DNA of 64,000 nt from Carpediemonas membranifera (GCA_019828565.1 JAHDYR010000053.1:868001-932000), one strand, 5' to 3'; shown: positions 1-11,397, numbered from the stretch's first letter. Translations and numbers: made by a program. Notes: a model not told the origin generated them from the sequence alone.

Positions 1-955
1 AAGGCCTCACGGCAGGACTACGGGAACTGGCAAAGGTTTACAACAGCTTCAAGGTGGAATAGAAGCATGTCATGAACCCCTGACTCCAGGACCGGGAAGG
101 GATGGACAAGGAATCAGCCATGGACCACCCTCGCTGGTGCTAAGCTCCTGGGATCAGTGAGGAAAGGCCCCACGTATCCCGGTAGCCAGGAACCAAAGCA
201 AGGGAAGGAACGACTGCAAGGAAAGAACAGGGAAGGACAGATCAGAAATAAGAAAGAAAGGACATGCAACAAGGACAGAGCAAGGATAAGGTCAAGGAAA
301 TCCATATTCATATGGTTGCACCACTCGTTGGGACCCCAAGGAAACTGCAGGGACTGGCCACGGGGGTCGGAGGGGCACAGGTGCCCCTGCCGCCCTTGTT
401 AACGACATGGGAAACCAAGGACATGTAGTGCAAGCGAAATGTTGTAAGGGGTAACAGGACAACCAGGCCTAGTGCCTGGGGGTACACCACCCATGCCCTG
501 ACCCACGCCACCTAACCGGGGTAGACAGCATGGACTTAGTCACTTTCCCCGCCTTCGGGTAGGCTTCTTAACAGAGTCGAGGGGGCATGGAATTGGGGAA
601 CCGGACAGACGAGAGGGTGCCGTGGCTGAACGGCTCTACAAGGACTGCAGGGAAGCAAGGAGTGTCATAGTCAAGGTTCTGCAGGACGATCCTGCCTGCC
701 AATGCCCCGAGGACAGACCCCCAGGCTCCCCGGATAGTTGCCGGACTTTCAGGGAGACAGGAAAGCATATTTGCACGGAGATGGCCGCAGGGCCTCTGGG
801 GCGATTGGAATCGGCTTTCCGCGGAGACAGTAGCACCGAAAGCCCAAGGCAAACGCTGCTGACCAGTTTGCCACGGGAAATAGGCAGTACCCCGGGGCAC
901 TCAGCTCCAAGACAACGGGAAACAAGCTCAGTCCGGGGTCAGAATCCAAGCACCA
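1..955. other. Left flank with no recognised gene
   Basis: I see no reading frame here that resembles a known family. The plus strand between about 190 and 300 is purine-rich, and short open frames exist on both strands, but none has a motif, signal peptide or plausible context. Homology to the minus-strand retroelement B stops near 955, just after its integrase zinc finger. This stretch therefore occupies the place where the integrase core and 3' LTR would lie. It may be another degraded repeat. Confidence 0.4.
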
Positions 956-3881
956 TAAATTTCTTTCTTTCTTGCATGCAGCTGGCAGTGGGGGCAGGCC
1001 TTGATCCAGCGTCTGATGTCTTTGTACATGCCAGGCCACGTGGTCTTGGCGGCTTTGACACGGCGAATGCACTCGTCGACGCCGAAGTGTCCGACCGCGT
1101 CATTGTGGACGGCGGAGAACTTGTCGAAGTGAGGCTCTTGGACGACAGCGTTGACTACAGGCGCGTCGGGGAGGATCCGGGAGAGGACGTCTGCAATGAC
1201 GTTGTCGACGCCACGGACGTGCTGAATGGTGAAGCGAAACTCGGATAGTCGTAGGGCCCAGCGGAGAAGCTTTTTGACAGTCGGGGCCTTCCGTCTGAGT
1301 TGGACGAGGTTGCTATGGTCGGTGTGGACATGTAGGTCAGACTTGATCTGGAAGAGGGGTTCGAAGACCTTGTTGGTGAGGACAGAGATCACGGCATGCA
1401 ACTCTTGTTCGTATGTTGACCAATTCGACATGGTCTTGTCGTAGGTCTTCTGGAAACAGGCCAGAATTGAGCGAGTACCGTCCTCCTCATCTTGTATTAG
1501 CACGCCTCCTTCGCCAAGTGATGAAGCGTCGGTGTAAATGTGCCAGGGTCTATCGAGGTCTGGGTATGTTAGGCTGATGTGAAGCGCCAACTGGGACTTG
1601 ATGTCGTCAAAAGCAGTCAGTTGTTCCTCGCCGAAGACGAACTCGCCGGCTCTGAGTGACCGGTTGAGTGTGGCGAGTGACTTGGTGGCGTCAGGCAGGA
1701 ACTGTGCGATGTAGTTGATCTTTCCGAGGATTGACTTCAACTCAGACTGGTCCCGGGGGGCCTGAGGCTGACGATGGCCTGGATGCGGTCGGGGTCGACA
1801 TGTATGCCATTTCGGTCGACGATAAAGCCGACCGATCTGACCTCGGAGGCGCCGATGACGCATTTTGCGGGCGAGAGCTTGAGGTTATGCTCCCGCAAGG
1901 CCATGAATATGGTGCGCAGGTCGTCGATGAACGTGTCATCTGAGTGGGCGGCCTCGAGGATGTCGTCGAGGTACGCCTTGCAGCGGCCGGTGGCAATGGC
2001 GGGTGCTATGACAGCCTGGATGGTACGCTGGAAGTACGAGGGCGCCGAGGCAAGGCCGAACGGGACGCGGGTGTACTGTAGGTAGTCGTCTGGCGTGACA
2101 AAGGCGGAGAGGGCTTGTGAATCTTCGTGGAGGGGAAGCTGGTGATATCCCTTGACGAGGTCAAGAGCAGCGAACCACTTCGCGCCGCGCATGGACATCA
2201 GAAACTCTCTGATGTTAGGTAGCGGGAAGTGATCCTCCACGAGGTGCTTGTTCAGCTCCGAGTAGTCGACGCACATGCGTGTCTTGTCTTTCTGCTTGAC
2301 GAGGACGATAGGTGAGGCGAAAGGGCCTTTGGAGGGAGTGACGATGCCATTCTGGGCGAGCTCCGCTACGATCTCCTTCGTCTTCTTCCTGTTATCAGGC
2401 GAGAGGCGGCGCGGCTTAATCTGCACGAGGGTATCGTCCTTGACGTGCAAGACCATGGGGGGAACGTTGGCCGGTTCAGGACCGAGCGGCTCGAAGATGT
2501 CTGAGAACTCTCGCAGAAGTGGCACGACGCGAGAGCGGAGCTCGTCCGAGGGTATTTGGACTGACTGCCAGCCCGAGCGGTAGTCTGCAAGGGCTGACTG
2601 TAGCCTTGATCCGGACACCGAGAACACTGGGAGGACGACGTCGTCAGCCGCTGGCGTAGAGTGTGTGAGCCCAAGCGATAGGCCGTCTGAAGTGAGAACG
2701 CCGAGGTCTCTGAGAGTGTCGCACCCGATTAGAGGACACTGGCGGCCAGGGAGGATGATGAAACGGACGGAGACAGCGACAGGGAATCCGGCGAGGCCTG
2801 TGAAGAGGATGGGCGCATCTACGGCCTGATTGACGGTGATTGAGCTGCCGTCGGCGAGAGTGACCGACACGGGGTCGATGCTGGTGCGGGGGAGCTGCCA
2901 TATCTTTGCGTAACGATCACTCGTGCATGAGATTGCTGCGCCCGTGTCAATGATGGCTTGGAAGTGGGACGTGCCGCATGAGGCGGGCACCTTAAGGGCG
3001 TCGGCTCCGCGGCTTTTCGCGAAGTTGACCTGTGTCTGGGGACCACGTGACTGACGAGAGGGGCAATCTCGGTCGAAGTGGTTGCCCTGACAGTGGCGAC
3101 AGGGGCGTGCCGGCTGCCGGGTGTTGTCACCCGAGGGCCCGGTGTTGCCGTTATTGTTGGCTGGAGTGGAGCTCTGGGCGTAGTAGCCGTAGCGGAGAGC
3201 CTCCTCGCGGGCGTTGTCGTCGCGTTTGGCAACGCGGAGGGCAAGGCGCTGGAGATCATCCATGGCGGTGGGCTTGCGTTCAGCCTTCTTGAACTTCATG
3301 ACCTCCTTGAAGGGCTTCGGACGTAGGTTGTCGGTGAAGATCCTCATACAGTCTTTCAGAAAGCCTGAGGGGGATTGAGGATCGGGATCGTCGTCATCAG
3401 GGGCATCACCGTCGACGTGCCTTACAGGGACGATGGCTGCTTCTTCGTAGTCGCTGTCGGAGCTGCTGTCGGATTCGGAGTCGGAGTCGTTGTCGTCATC
3501 ACGTTGTAGTACGGTGTGCAGGTTAAAAACCTCGTTGAAGCGGTGGATATAGTCTCGGACTAGAACGATTCTAGACTTCTTGTGCGTTGCGTCCACGGCA
3601 CAGACAATCTTATCGAGACGTTCCTTGAGTGAGAGTAGGTCTCTTGGAGCGATCAGACGCTCGATGAGGTGACCCACCTCTTCGTCAGTGAGCGTGTCCA
3701 GATCGGCATCGAACTGGAGCTCGAGGGCGTTGTAGAGGTCGTCGTCTAAAAACAGGGAGATCTTGGCCTCGGGGTAGTATACCTGGAACTTTCTGAATGA
3801 GCGCTTGGCGGCCCGCCAGGAGTCGGCGGAAAGACCGGCCAAGGGGATACTGGGCTGCTCTATGGGAGTAGGCAACACCAT
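956..3881 (-). pseudogene. Gag-Pol of element B, frameshifted and 3'-truncated
   Basis: Translation probably begins at the ATG at 3881. In order there are an acidic Gag region, a zinc knuckle of form CX2CX3HX4C (about 3060-3100), an aspartic protease motif DTGA (about 2940), RT with YLDD (about 1960-1985), then RNase H with TDAS (about 1525) and a C-terminal ADVLSR motif. An HHCC integrase finger (about 1080-960) follows. The frame holding Gag to RT ends near 1737, while RNase H and integrase continue in another frame open from 1863. A C/G run near 1745-1760 is the likely indel site. The finger is followed by unrelated sequence and a stop at 928. It cannot make a complete Pol. Confidence 0.8.
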
Positions 3882-3947
3882 GATGGAGAGTATTAACACT
3901 GTGCTCGAGAGGACGGAAAAACAACTTGGTGCTTTAGTCAAAGAGAA

Positions 3948-3967
3948 GTCGACACAACAGTGTCGAC
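3948..3967. repeat. Perfect 8-bp hairpin in element B leader
   Basis: The arms GTCGACAC and GTGTCGAC flank the 4-base loop AACA. It lies between the Gag ATG of element B and the next hairpin, and could be an RNA leader structure. This is inference. Confidence 0.5.
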
Positions 3968-3986
3968 CGGAATGGCGGATCGAATC

Positions 3987-4013
3987 GCCAATCAAATAAA
4001 ATATTTGATTGGC
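3987..4013. repeat. Perfect 12-bp AT-rich hairpin
   Basis: The arms GCCAATCAAATA and TATTTGATTGGC are separated by AAA. The palindrome is perfect and sits upstream of element B Gag, possibly in its LTR or leader. Confidence 0.6.
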
Positions 4014-4115
4014 ACACTGCCACATGCGGTGTCTTGTAGCTCGATGTGATCGCGACTTGGCGACTCTCCATCACACAGTTGTTGCTGAACCACACGATTA
4101 ACTTCAATCCTACGC

Positions 4116-4209
4116 TGTCATGACGACCTCATTTAATGATCAGTCTTATTTGGTCAATGATCTCAAACCTGCTTCTAAATTTCACTCTCTCAATTGTTTG
4201 GGTACCACA
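4116..4209 (+). repeat. 5' LTR of element A (94 bp)
   Basis: It has TGT...ACA ends and matches the copies at 17894-17987, 18441-18534 and 27604-27697. At 94 bp it is very short for a Ty3/gypsy LTR. Confidence 0.93.
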
Positions 4210-4220
4210 GTAATTACTGC
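4210..4220 (+). promoter_or_regulatory. Presumed primer-binding region of element A
   Basis: The bases directly after the 5' LTR read GTAATTACTGC, whose first eight bases are a palindrome. A canonical tRNA-primed site would begin TGG, so priming is probably not by the 3' end of a whole tRNA. Element D has a comparable palindrome (GTATCGATAC, then TGC) in the same place. The Gag ATG follows at once at 4221. Confidence 0.5.
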
Positions 4221-6777
4221 ATGCATTTACCTGAAACAAAACTCAACAACGCCCCGTTCCTGCGAAAGGCCACCACCAAGTCGTGGTATACTTTCCGTCA
4301 AGACTACGAGCAGTATGCTGCCCGTGAAGCCGATCCGATCGTTGCCTTTGACCTAATCGAAACGCAGGTCCTAGAGGTTCTTAAGATCCGAATCCCTGAA
4401 CTTGAGGGGTTCCTTGAGTACGCTAATGAAACGCCGGATGAAGAGCCGGCCGATACCTCTGAACTCAACGAGGCCTTTATCACCATGGTAGACGAGCTGA
4501 TGCAGCCTCTGGATGAGGTGGACGCTTTAGATCGCTTTAAGGACTTGTCGTGCGGCTCTGAGGGTAACCTCATTGACAACATGGCCGCGTATGCCCTGGC
4601 GTATAAGCGTCAAGTTCGTAACTGTTGTAAGGTTCGGCCCACGGAGAAGCTCATCGTCGATGCCTTTGTTGCTGGCATCAGGTACGGTCGCTTGAAGGAG
4701 CGAGTGAATGCTAAGAAGGCGAAGACGCTTGACGAGACGATCGCCGAGGCATTCATCCAGGCCACGGAAGCAGAGAAGGCTCGCAGAGAGCACCAGCGTG
4801 TGGAGCGAGAGAGTGCGACCTCCGCAACGATGACTAAGGCTAAGGAGAAGTCGGAAACTGCTTGTGAGTACTGCCAGCGCAAGGGTCACACTGCTGATAC
4901 GTGTTGGAAGCGTAAGCGTGACGAGCGTGAGGGAGTAAAGGGGCAGAAGTACGTTCATCTTAATGCTTTGGTCGCGGAGGACCGCGACAACAGACCCATT
5001 GGCGAGGTGGGCATCCTGGGGAGAGTGTTGGCGTTCCTTTATGACACAGGGGCCTCTGCCGACTTTATATCCCAATCCCTCGTCAAAGAGCTCGGCCTAG
5101 TCGTCGAGCCCGACCATGCTAAGGTTAAGCTGGCCACTGGTACGATTTACAACTCACCCGGCATTGTTAAGTTGAGTGCAGATTTTGGAGTGTTGCCATC
5201 TACTGGGCGGAGAACTCAAGCTGCTCTCAATTTGCGGGTGCTACCCGGGCTGAAGCCGACATTAGTTATGGGAATATCGACATTAAGTGCGTTGGGGCTA
5301 ATCACGATCGTCAAGCCGACGATGGAGAATTCTGGAGAGCCACACTTCGCGGAGCTTGATGAAGATGAAGTAGACGAGACGTTATTTACCCTTGCTGAAG
5401 CGGAGCACGAACTACAGATACGTAGCTTCCCTGAAGAGACTAATACCATCCTAAGCAAGTACAAAGACGTTCTCGGCGACATTTCGCAGCCAGCAGACGT
5501 TCCACCCTTCGAACTGGTTCTTACAAACCAGAAGGTTATCAACATCCCTCCATACCACGTCTCGGCTGAAGAAAGAGAGGATATGCAGCGCCAGACGGCG
5601 CAGCTGGAGGATCTGAATGTGATTGAGGAGTCTACGAGCAACTATAACAATCCTACGGTGCTTGTATGGAAGCGCGATCGCACCCGCAGGCTCTGCTTGG
5701 ACTTTCGGCGCCTTAACGACGCGACGGAGGACTTCGATCACGACCTCCCTATCATTGACGATCTGGTAGCAAGACTAGAGGGTAAGACCCTCTTCGCTAA
5801 GCTGGACCTAAGCAAGGCCTTTCACCAGATTCCTATGACCAAGAGCTCACGCAGACTAACGGCGTTTACAGTTGGGAAGCGTAAGTACCAGTACAAGCGT
5901 TTAGCTTTCGGACTCAAAGGGGCCGCAGCCTTCTGTCAGAAGACCCTCGAATCCGTACTAGGCGATGCACTGTGGACACGGTGTCTCGCATATGTAGACG
6001 ACATAGTAATATTCGGAGAGAACCAGAGAGAGTACCTCGACAATCTGGACTATGTCTTGAGAAAGCTCAACTCGGCCAAGTTGAAGCTGAATCTGTCCAA
6101 GTCTGAGTTCGGACTGACAGAAATAGAATACTTGGGCTGGCTTGTGAATGGCGACGGCAAGCGAATCGCGCCTGACCGCCTAGAAGGCATCGACCGCCTA
6201 ACCAGCCCGAGAGATGTTGCCGGAGTCAGAACCTTACTCGGGTTCACGAACTATTTTAGCCATATGATTCCGAACTACGGCAATATGATGGAGCCAGTCC
6301 TGGCTCTGACGAGAGCCAAGGAAGAGTTCCGTTGGGAGAAGGCCCAACAAGATGCCCTAGTCGACATCAAAGCGACCCTATCTCAGAACAACATGTTAAG
6401 TCACCCCAAGCGTGGCTGCCAATTAATCCTACAAACCGACGCGAGTGACTACGCTGTCGGGGCAGTTTTGTTACAGATCGAAGACGGGGAGGAGCGTCCG
6501 ATTGCTTTCTATTCCAAGACACTATCGGATGTTCAAAGAAGGTGGAGCACCTATGAAAAGGAAGGCTTCGGCATTTATTACGCTATGATCAAGGCCGAGC
6601 GGTTCCTAGTAGGCAGGCCGTTTACTGTGAGAACGGACCACCGGAATTTGCTGTATATCGCGACAAGCACGAACGCTAAGGTAACTAGATGGCGCATGGC
6701 ACTGGAAAGGTTCGACTATTCCGTCGTACACGTGCCTGGTCAAGCGAACGGTGCTGCCGACGCGCTATCTCGCCTAT
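4221..6777 (+). pseudogene. Element A Gag-Pol, 5' part (Gag, protease, RT, RNase H)
   Basis: The ATG at 4221 starts a frame that runs unbroken to the T insertion at 6777 and resumes at 16306. Together the two parts make 3837 nt, or 1278 aa. Visible motifs are a zinc knuckle CX2CX4HX4C at about residues 215-228, protease DTGA at about 275, RT YVDD at about 591, and RNase H TDAS at about 740 followed by TDHRNL and ADALSR. The break falls directly after RNase H. The frame is otherwise intact, so T probably inserted into a young copy. As it stands the protein ends in a few junk codons inside the T inverted repeat. Confidence 0.9.
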
Positions 6778-6851
6778 CATACTGTCAATTCCTTGACTTC
6801 AAGTCAAGTTTTTGTGACTTAAAGTCAAGGCCAAAACTTGACTTTAAGTCA
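6778..6851 (+). repeat. Left terminal inverted repeat of T (74 bp)
   Basis: It contains three palindromic boxes of the type TTGACTT(N)AAGTCAA, around 6795-6811, 6814-6830 and 6837-6853. It is the reverse complement of 16230-16303 except for one base. Confidence 0.92.
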
Positions 6852-8009
6852 AGACGTTTGAATTAATCAGAGGAACCAGGCTCTGTCAGTAAATAAGAAT
6901 GGTATGGCTGGGTAGCAGTACTAGTTCTCTATTCACTGCATTGATGGCTAACTGTGGGCTAAGCTGTGACCTGAGTATGGGTGACTTCTTCTTGACGACG
7001 AGAGCCATTTTTTTCAAGTTCGACCACTTTGGCTCTGTCCCCTTCGCAGTTTTTTGCAGGATCTGATCTACACCAGTAGTGCTTGTGATCCAACAAAAAT
7101 CTGCGAAGGGGACAGAACAGATCTCGAGATTTTTAGCAAAAGACTCGGGCCGAGTCGAGAGGCGTTATTGATGAGCGCACAGCTCAGGGAATTTTTCTAC
7201 GCTGCAACTAAAAACCAAGAGGCCGAGTAAACACAAGTATTACTACACGATGATGCCCAGACCGTCGTGTAAGGAGAACATTCTTGGGCGGTCAACGCGA
7301 AGAAAAAGTTAAAGTTATTGGAATTAAAAAGACGGCAATGTACTCGCCCTTGGCTGAAACCTCAGGCATAATGGTTTCAGGTGTGAACTCTTCCAATTGG
7401 GGGAGTTATTGTTATTGTTCAGTTTAAGGTCACGCCGCCTGCATGAAAAAAAATGGTAATGACGGAAGCAATGTCGGAGATATCCAGAAATGACTGTGAT
7501 AGAGCTCATAGCAAGACAGCATTCGAGATATTTGCCCATCTGAGCATGCTTTCGCTCATTCTAGATGCCATAAGCCTCTTTTCCCACAACTAATCAATAT
7601 CAAGTCGGCCATTACTCAGTATCGCTCGCTCAGACATCTGAAACGTCCCCATTGGCAATATAACCCTGCTGGAACAGTGAAGTGGCGAGCATAGAGTTCT
7701 ATTGATGACGAAAGGTTGCGACCGGCAAGCGCCTGGTTCATACGGCCATTTGGGGCGGCGCGAGAGCCAATCTCGTTAATGAAAGGTAGGATGATGCGCG
7801 TATGAGTGTTTGTAGGGTCACTAACGACCTTAATGACGAGTTAGGACGTGTGGCAGGGCCGTGCGCTGCCGGAATACACAGGGCAGATTCGCCCCGTTGA
7901 TTCCAGAAGCTCGCCGCTCTTCCACGCACGATAGTCAATACAGGGATAGATACACATCTGGACCTCTTTTATACAGCCAACCAGGCTCCGCATAAACTGC
8001 GCATTTCAG
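6852..8009. other. Non-coding left part of T
   Basis: Apart from the hairpin at 7034-7116 I see no gene. Base composition is more AT-rich than the flanking retroelement, and short open frames here lack motifs. Confidence 0.4.
7034..7116. repeat. Foldback hairpin in T, 30-bp arms
   Basis: Arms 7034-7063 and 7087-7116 are inverted copies with about three mismatches. Both contain TCTGTCCCCTTCGCAG. The spacer is 23 bases. It looks like a small foldback or MITE remnant. Confidence 0.75.
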
Positions 8010-8240
8010 ATGACGCCCGATGAAGAAAACACACGAGCGACGCCGGTATCGCCGGCGAAACGTATAGCATTAACGATTGAAGGGATAGAATTGGAGCTAG
8101 ACGTTGTTTATGGGATTCAACGAGCGCACTTCATTGATTCTCGCATTGATGGTGAATTAGAGCAGATGAAGCGCTGCACGGCAAGGATCAAGACATTTTG
8201 TTCATACTACATAGCAAATTACAACGAGTTTTCGATGTGA
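8010..8240 (+). CDS. Possible small protein of T, 76 aa
   Basis: An ATG at 8010 opens a 76-codon frame. The product has an acidic N-terminus (MTPDEEN), a mixed helical middle and a Tyr/Asn-rich end. No family is recognised. Two things support it as a gene: an AT-rich stretch ahead of the start (TTTTATACAG at about 7966), and TGTAAA (8248-8253) eight bases after the stop, as seen after several real genes here. It could still be a chance frame. Confidence 0.35.
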   Translation: MTPDEENTRATPVSPAKRIALTIEGIELELDVVYGIQRAHFIDSRIDGELEQMKRCTARIKTFCSYYIANYNEFSM

Positions 8241-8247
8241 ATAGATC

Positions 8248-8253
8248 TGTAAA
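8248..8253 (+). terminator. TGTAAA, candidate poly(A) signal
   Basis: It lies 8 bases after the stop of the 76-aa frame. Confidence 0.3.
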
Positions 8254-8448
8254 TAGAGAGAAACCTGTAGCAGCCGGATAAACACTGTCAGTCAACAGCC
8301 CAACCGAAGACACGCCAAAACACAAGCACAAGTCAGTTTTACTCAGTTTGATTCCCGCAATTGCAGAGTAGTTCTCATGGCAGTCTTTGCAGAGATTGCA
8401 GAGATGATGGGGTGGAGACACTCGATATTTGCATTTGTAGATGAGTTG

Positions 8449-8505
8449 GAGATAAATGTAGTCACTGACGCTAATCACCTTTTTGCAATGACACGGATGA
8501 CGGAG
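8449..8505 (-). pseudogene. Duplicated fragment of the OTU-like gene
   Basis: This stretch closely matches 8979-9040 within the OTU-like gene, sharing for example the run around TGCAATGACACGGATGACGG. On the minus strand it would encode a variant of the VNDYIYIS region. No further part of the gene is attached, so it is a stray duplicated piece next to the left 256-bp repeat. Confidence 0.65.
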
Positions 8506-8525
8506 TTCGTCATTCAATCTCGTTG

Positions 8526-8781
8526 CGAGCCATAAAGTGCACCAATAGTGGGAACCGACTTCCCACTATTTTCTCAGTGCCAATGAGCTATAGAGCTTTA
8601 TTGAGGATATAAGCTTGCATAATAACACATCAATAGCGTCTGACGGCCGCTATGGCCCATGATACTCAATAACAACATCAAACGAGTCAAAGGAACCACG
8701 AAACCACACAAGGAACGAGCTAGAAGAAACGATAGGAACTTTAATTGCATAAACAACATCAATACTGCCACCAGCTGTCCA
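8526..8781 (+). repeat. 256-bp direct repeat, left copy
   Basis: It matches 13257-13512 with about three differences and no gaps. It begins CGAGCCATAAAGTGC and contains a short palindrome AGTGGGAA...TTCCCACT. The two copies flank the block with both large T genes. The ends are not TG...CA, so an LTR is unlikely. The bases TTG precede this copy and also follow the right copy, which may be a 3-bp duplication or chance. Confidence 0.88.
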
Positions 8782-8853
8782 GTCAGCGCCCCAAAGCCAA
8801 CAGCACCACGGCAGCACCACGACGCCACCGCAATTCATTCATTTACTACTGAC

Positions 8854-10613
8854 TCATTCCACAAAATAACAGTCATCCTCTGTGTTCTGTTGGGCAGACA
8901 GGTGCGATTCTGCCTTCCTCAGCTCAACAGGTGTTGCATGGTACACTTCCGCGTGTGCTGTGACGTCAGTTGGCGTGCCGGAGATATAAATGTAGTCATT
9001 GACGCCAATCACGTTTGCAATGACACGGATGACGGACATGCTCGCATTAGTGTTTGTCAGGGTGATGTAACCCTTGTCTCTACCCTGGAAGAAGACGATT
9101 GTGCCGTCCTGGATGGATGCAATGGGCATGTTGTGAATCTGTGACCAGACCTGAATTGCGGTGTCCCGGCAGTATGGAAGACTGTCGTTCTTGCCACCCT
9201 TGCCTGTTGAACTGGCATGGCTGTAAAAGAGCTGATAGTCTGCCGGAAGTAGGTCGCGCTTCTGCATAATCCCTGCAGCAGCTTGAAGCTGCTTACGCCA
9301 ATCTGTTGTCGGTACGTCACGCTCGTTAGACACATGCCTGAGGCAGTGGCCAACACAGTCACCATCGCCTGGGGGGTTGTACGGCTTGAACTTCGACCGG
9401 AGGTGACGTGTGAACTCGTCCAGGCAGTCCTCTCTCTCCTCGGTCTGGACATCCTTGTCATCTGTCGGGGTACGGTCGTCACCTTCGTTCATCTCAGTTC
9501 CAGTCTCGCAGGTCACAGGTCTGGCCTTCTCGGGCTCAGTCTGGATACAGGCGTCGCATTTGGTCACGTCCTCCTCATCTGACTCACCCTTCTTCTCAAC
9601 AGTCACCTCCTCCTCTATCTCCTCCTCCTCTGACTCCTCCTCCGAGTCCTCTGGCCTGGCCTTCTCGGGCGTGATGATGAGGGCCTTGCGCTTCACAGAC
9701 ATGGAGGCCTCGGGCTCGTCCGTATCGCGTCGGGGACAGGAAGTCCTGGAGACTGTGCCAGACTGTGGCGGGATGGGGCTGCATGGGAGTGATGCATCTA
9801 TGGACTTGTCAGCGTCATAGGCTGCCTCTCGCTCAGCCTGCTGCTGCAGAAGGCGTCGATGCAGCGTGATGACTTCCTCACTCTTTGCCGTCAAGCTCTT
9901 CCTCAACTGCTTGACTCTCTTCTTGTATCCTCGAACAATTTTGTGATAGTAATCGATGATAGCGCCAGTACCTGGGGGGAGCAGGGGCGTACCTTCTCCC
10001 GCGGGGGTCTCCAACCATTCCAGGGCGATGATGTACTCTTCGAAGTACGAGCGGCAGGAGTGCTTCATGTAAGCAAGGTCTGCCTCCTTGCTGCGCACCC
10101 TGGCAACCATTGCTGTGACATGGTCGCGCACAAGCGCGTTGGTGGATGTCGCGTTGCGCCACGCCCGAACCTTGACACTCAGCGCCTCTTTTTCGATACG
10201 CGCGCCCTCATTCTCCTTGGCATACTCAGCCCTCTTGGAGTTCTTGAAGGCTGTGACAGCGGCCGACTCAAACGCCTTCATCTCCTTCTCCGTGAAGGTT
10301 GCCTCGATGATCTCGTTCGAGGTCTTATCCTGCACCTGCTGAGACAGCAATGCCTCGAGTTCTGCCTTCTTCTCGCCCTGAATCTCGAAATATGAGCACA
10401 GGTGGTTGAAGTTGATCCCTATATAAACATTTGCACCAATTACGTACCGTTCTTGACGACTATATCGAAGATATCGTTCTCGTCGAGCAATTTGTCCCGA
10501 AGAACGGCACTCTTCGCCTTGTTTGTCTTCTTCTCCTTGAATTCGGTGATAACGGCCTCAATCACATCATCTGAGGTGCTCTCGATCCACTCGTGAAGGA
10601 ATTCGAACGTCAT
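8854..10613 (-). CDS. OTU-like cysteine protease protein of T (576 aa, one intron)
   Basis: Exon 1 is 10613-10448 (ATG, MTFEFLHEW) and exon 2 is 10418-8854, joined in phase 1. The joined length is 1731 nt. The N-terminal half is helical and charged, the middle (about residues 250-390) is very acidic, and the C-terminal 180 residues resemble an OTU domain. The motif GDGDC gives a candidate nucleophile at about Cys410. The segment VYHATP near residue 549 gives a candidate catalytic His. OTU proteases remove ubiquitin and are known from eukaryotes, viruses and mobile elements. The spliceosomal-type intron argues for nuclear expression and DNA-level transposition. Substrate is unknown, and the OTU call rests on motif reading alone. 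Confidence 0.6.
10419..10447 (-). other. 29-nt intron of the OTU-like gene
   Basis: The donor is GTACGT and the acceptor TTTATATAG. Removal restores one frame between an N-terminal exon and the long second exon. The acceptor resembles that of the first L31 intron. Confidence 0.7.
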
Positions 10614-10696
10614 TCTTCTCTTCGTTATATCCCAATAATGGACATATAACAGAGATGAGAAAATTGCCAGTAACCGTAGGCAACGGGGTGTCGGAA

Positions 10697-10841
10697 ACGT
10701 TATACCATACAAACGGGGGATATAATCGCTCCGAAAACACCCATTATGTGGACTGAATGGCGATATAACGTATGGGGAGTGATCCGGCGAGCTTTCGGGC
10801 GGTGCAGGCTAAGACACACCAAGTCTGTGGTGCTATAACGT
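10697..10841. promoter_or_regulatory. Three TATAACGT boxes upstream of the OTU-like gene
   Basis: TATAACGT occurs at 10764-10771 and 10834-10841 on the plus strand and at 10697-10704 on the minus strand. The cluster lies 85-230 bases upstream of the OTU-like start. A role in transcription or protein binding is inference. Confidence 0.3.
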
Positions 10842-11397
10842 ACCTCGGGACGCACTGTGGAGGCCCCTAGAGTACTCGGTCATGGCATGTCAGACCAAGG
10901 GTCCCTCAAATCTGGCCCCATTCAGGATGCACCCCCTAAATGTTCCGTTGCAAGCGTCTGACGGGCGTTCTCTGGATACCGACCAAGATGGAGGTCACGT
11001 GGATCAACGGACGATAATTGCGGTATTCTGGCCATGCCTGGTACTCTCAAATCATCTATACTGCTCTGTGGTTCATTTATTGTTCATATCGTATGGTCCT
11101 GATGGACTTATGATGATTGATGTTGTTTAGGGATTATTGTTGCTTTAGTGATGCTCTGCGCCCGCCAACTGATGTTTCTTAGTGTTGTGTACATGCCTAC
11201 TACGTTAAAGCCGCCAGTATTCTTTCTATTCTTAAGTTCGCCATTTCAATCTCGTTGCGAGCATAAAGTGCGCGAATGCGCGGGTCAGTTCCCCCGTTTT
11301 CAGCGAAGCTGATGCGACAACACAGAGGCAAGCGAATCCTTACACCTCAGGCGTTGCCAAGAGGCCGTTGTCTGCCAGGATCTATTAGCAGTGATGA
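10842..11397. other. Non-coding spacer between the two large T genes
   Basis: No gene is seen. Around 11245-11275 there is a diverged copy of the start of the 256-bp repeat, including the sequence that precedes its left copy (CAATCTCGTTGCGAGC). Confidence 0.4.

Larger units (their letters stand above)
956..4025 (-). mobile_element. Element B: truncated Ty3/gypsy-like retroelement
   Basis: This is a minus-strand retroelement recognised by its ordered Gag, protease, reverse transcriptase, RNase H and integrase-finger motifs. It is a different family from A, C and D: its RT box reads YLDD and its sequence is clearly divergent. The 3' part (integrase core, polypurine tract, 3' LTR) is missing at about base 955. 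No LTR pair can be defined because only the 5' side is present. The 5' leader (3882-4025) contains two perfect hairpins. Element A inserted about 90 bases beyond its 5' side. Confidence 0.8.

Noticed and set aside
622..1248. 208-codon plus-strand frame near the left edge
   Set aside because: Its second half is antisense to the RNase H/integrase finger of element B, and the first half has no motif.
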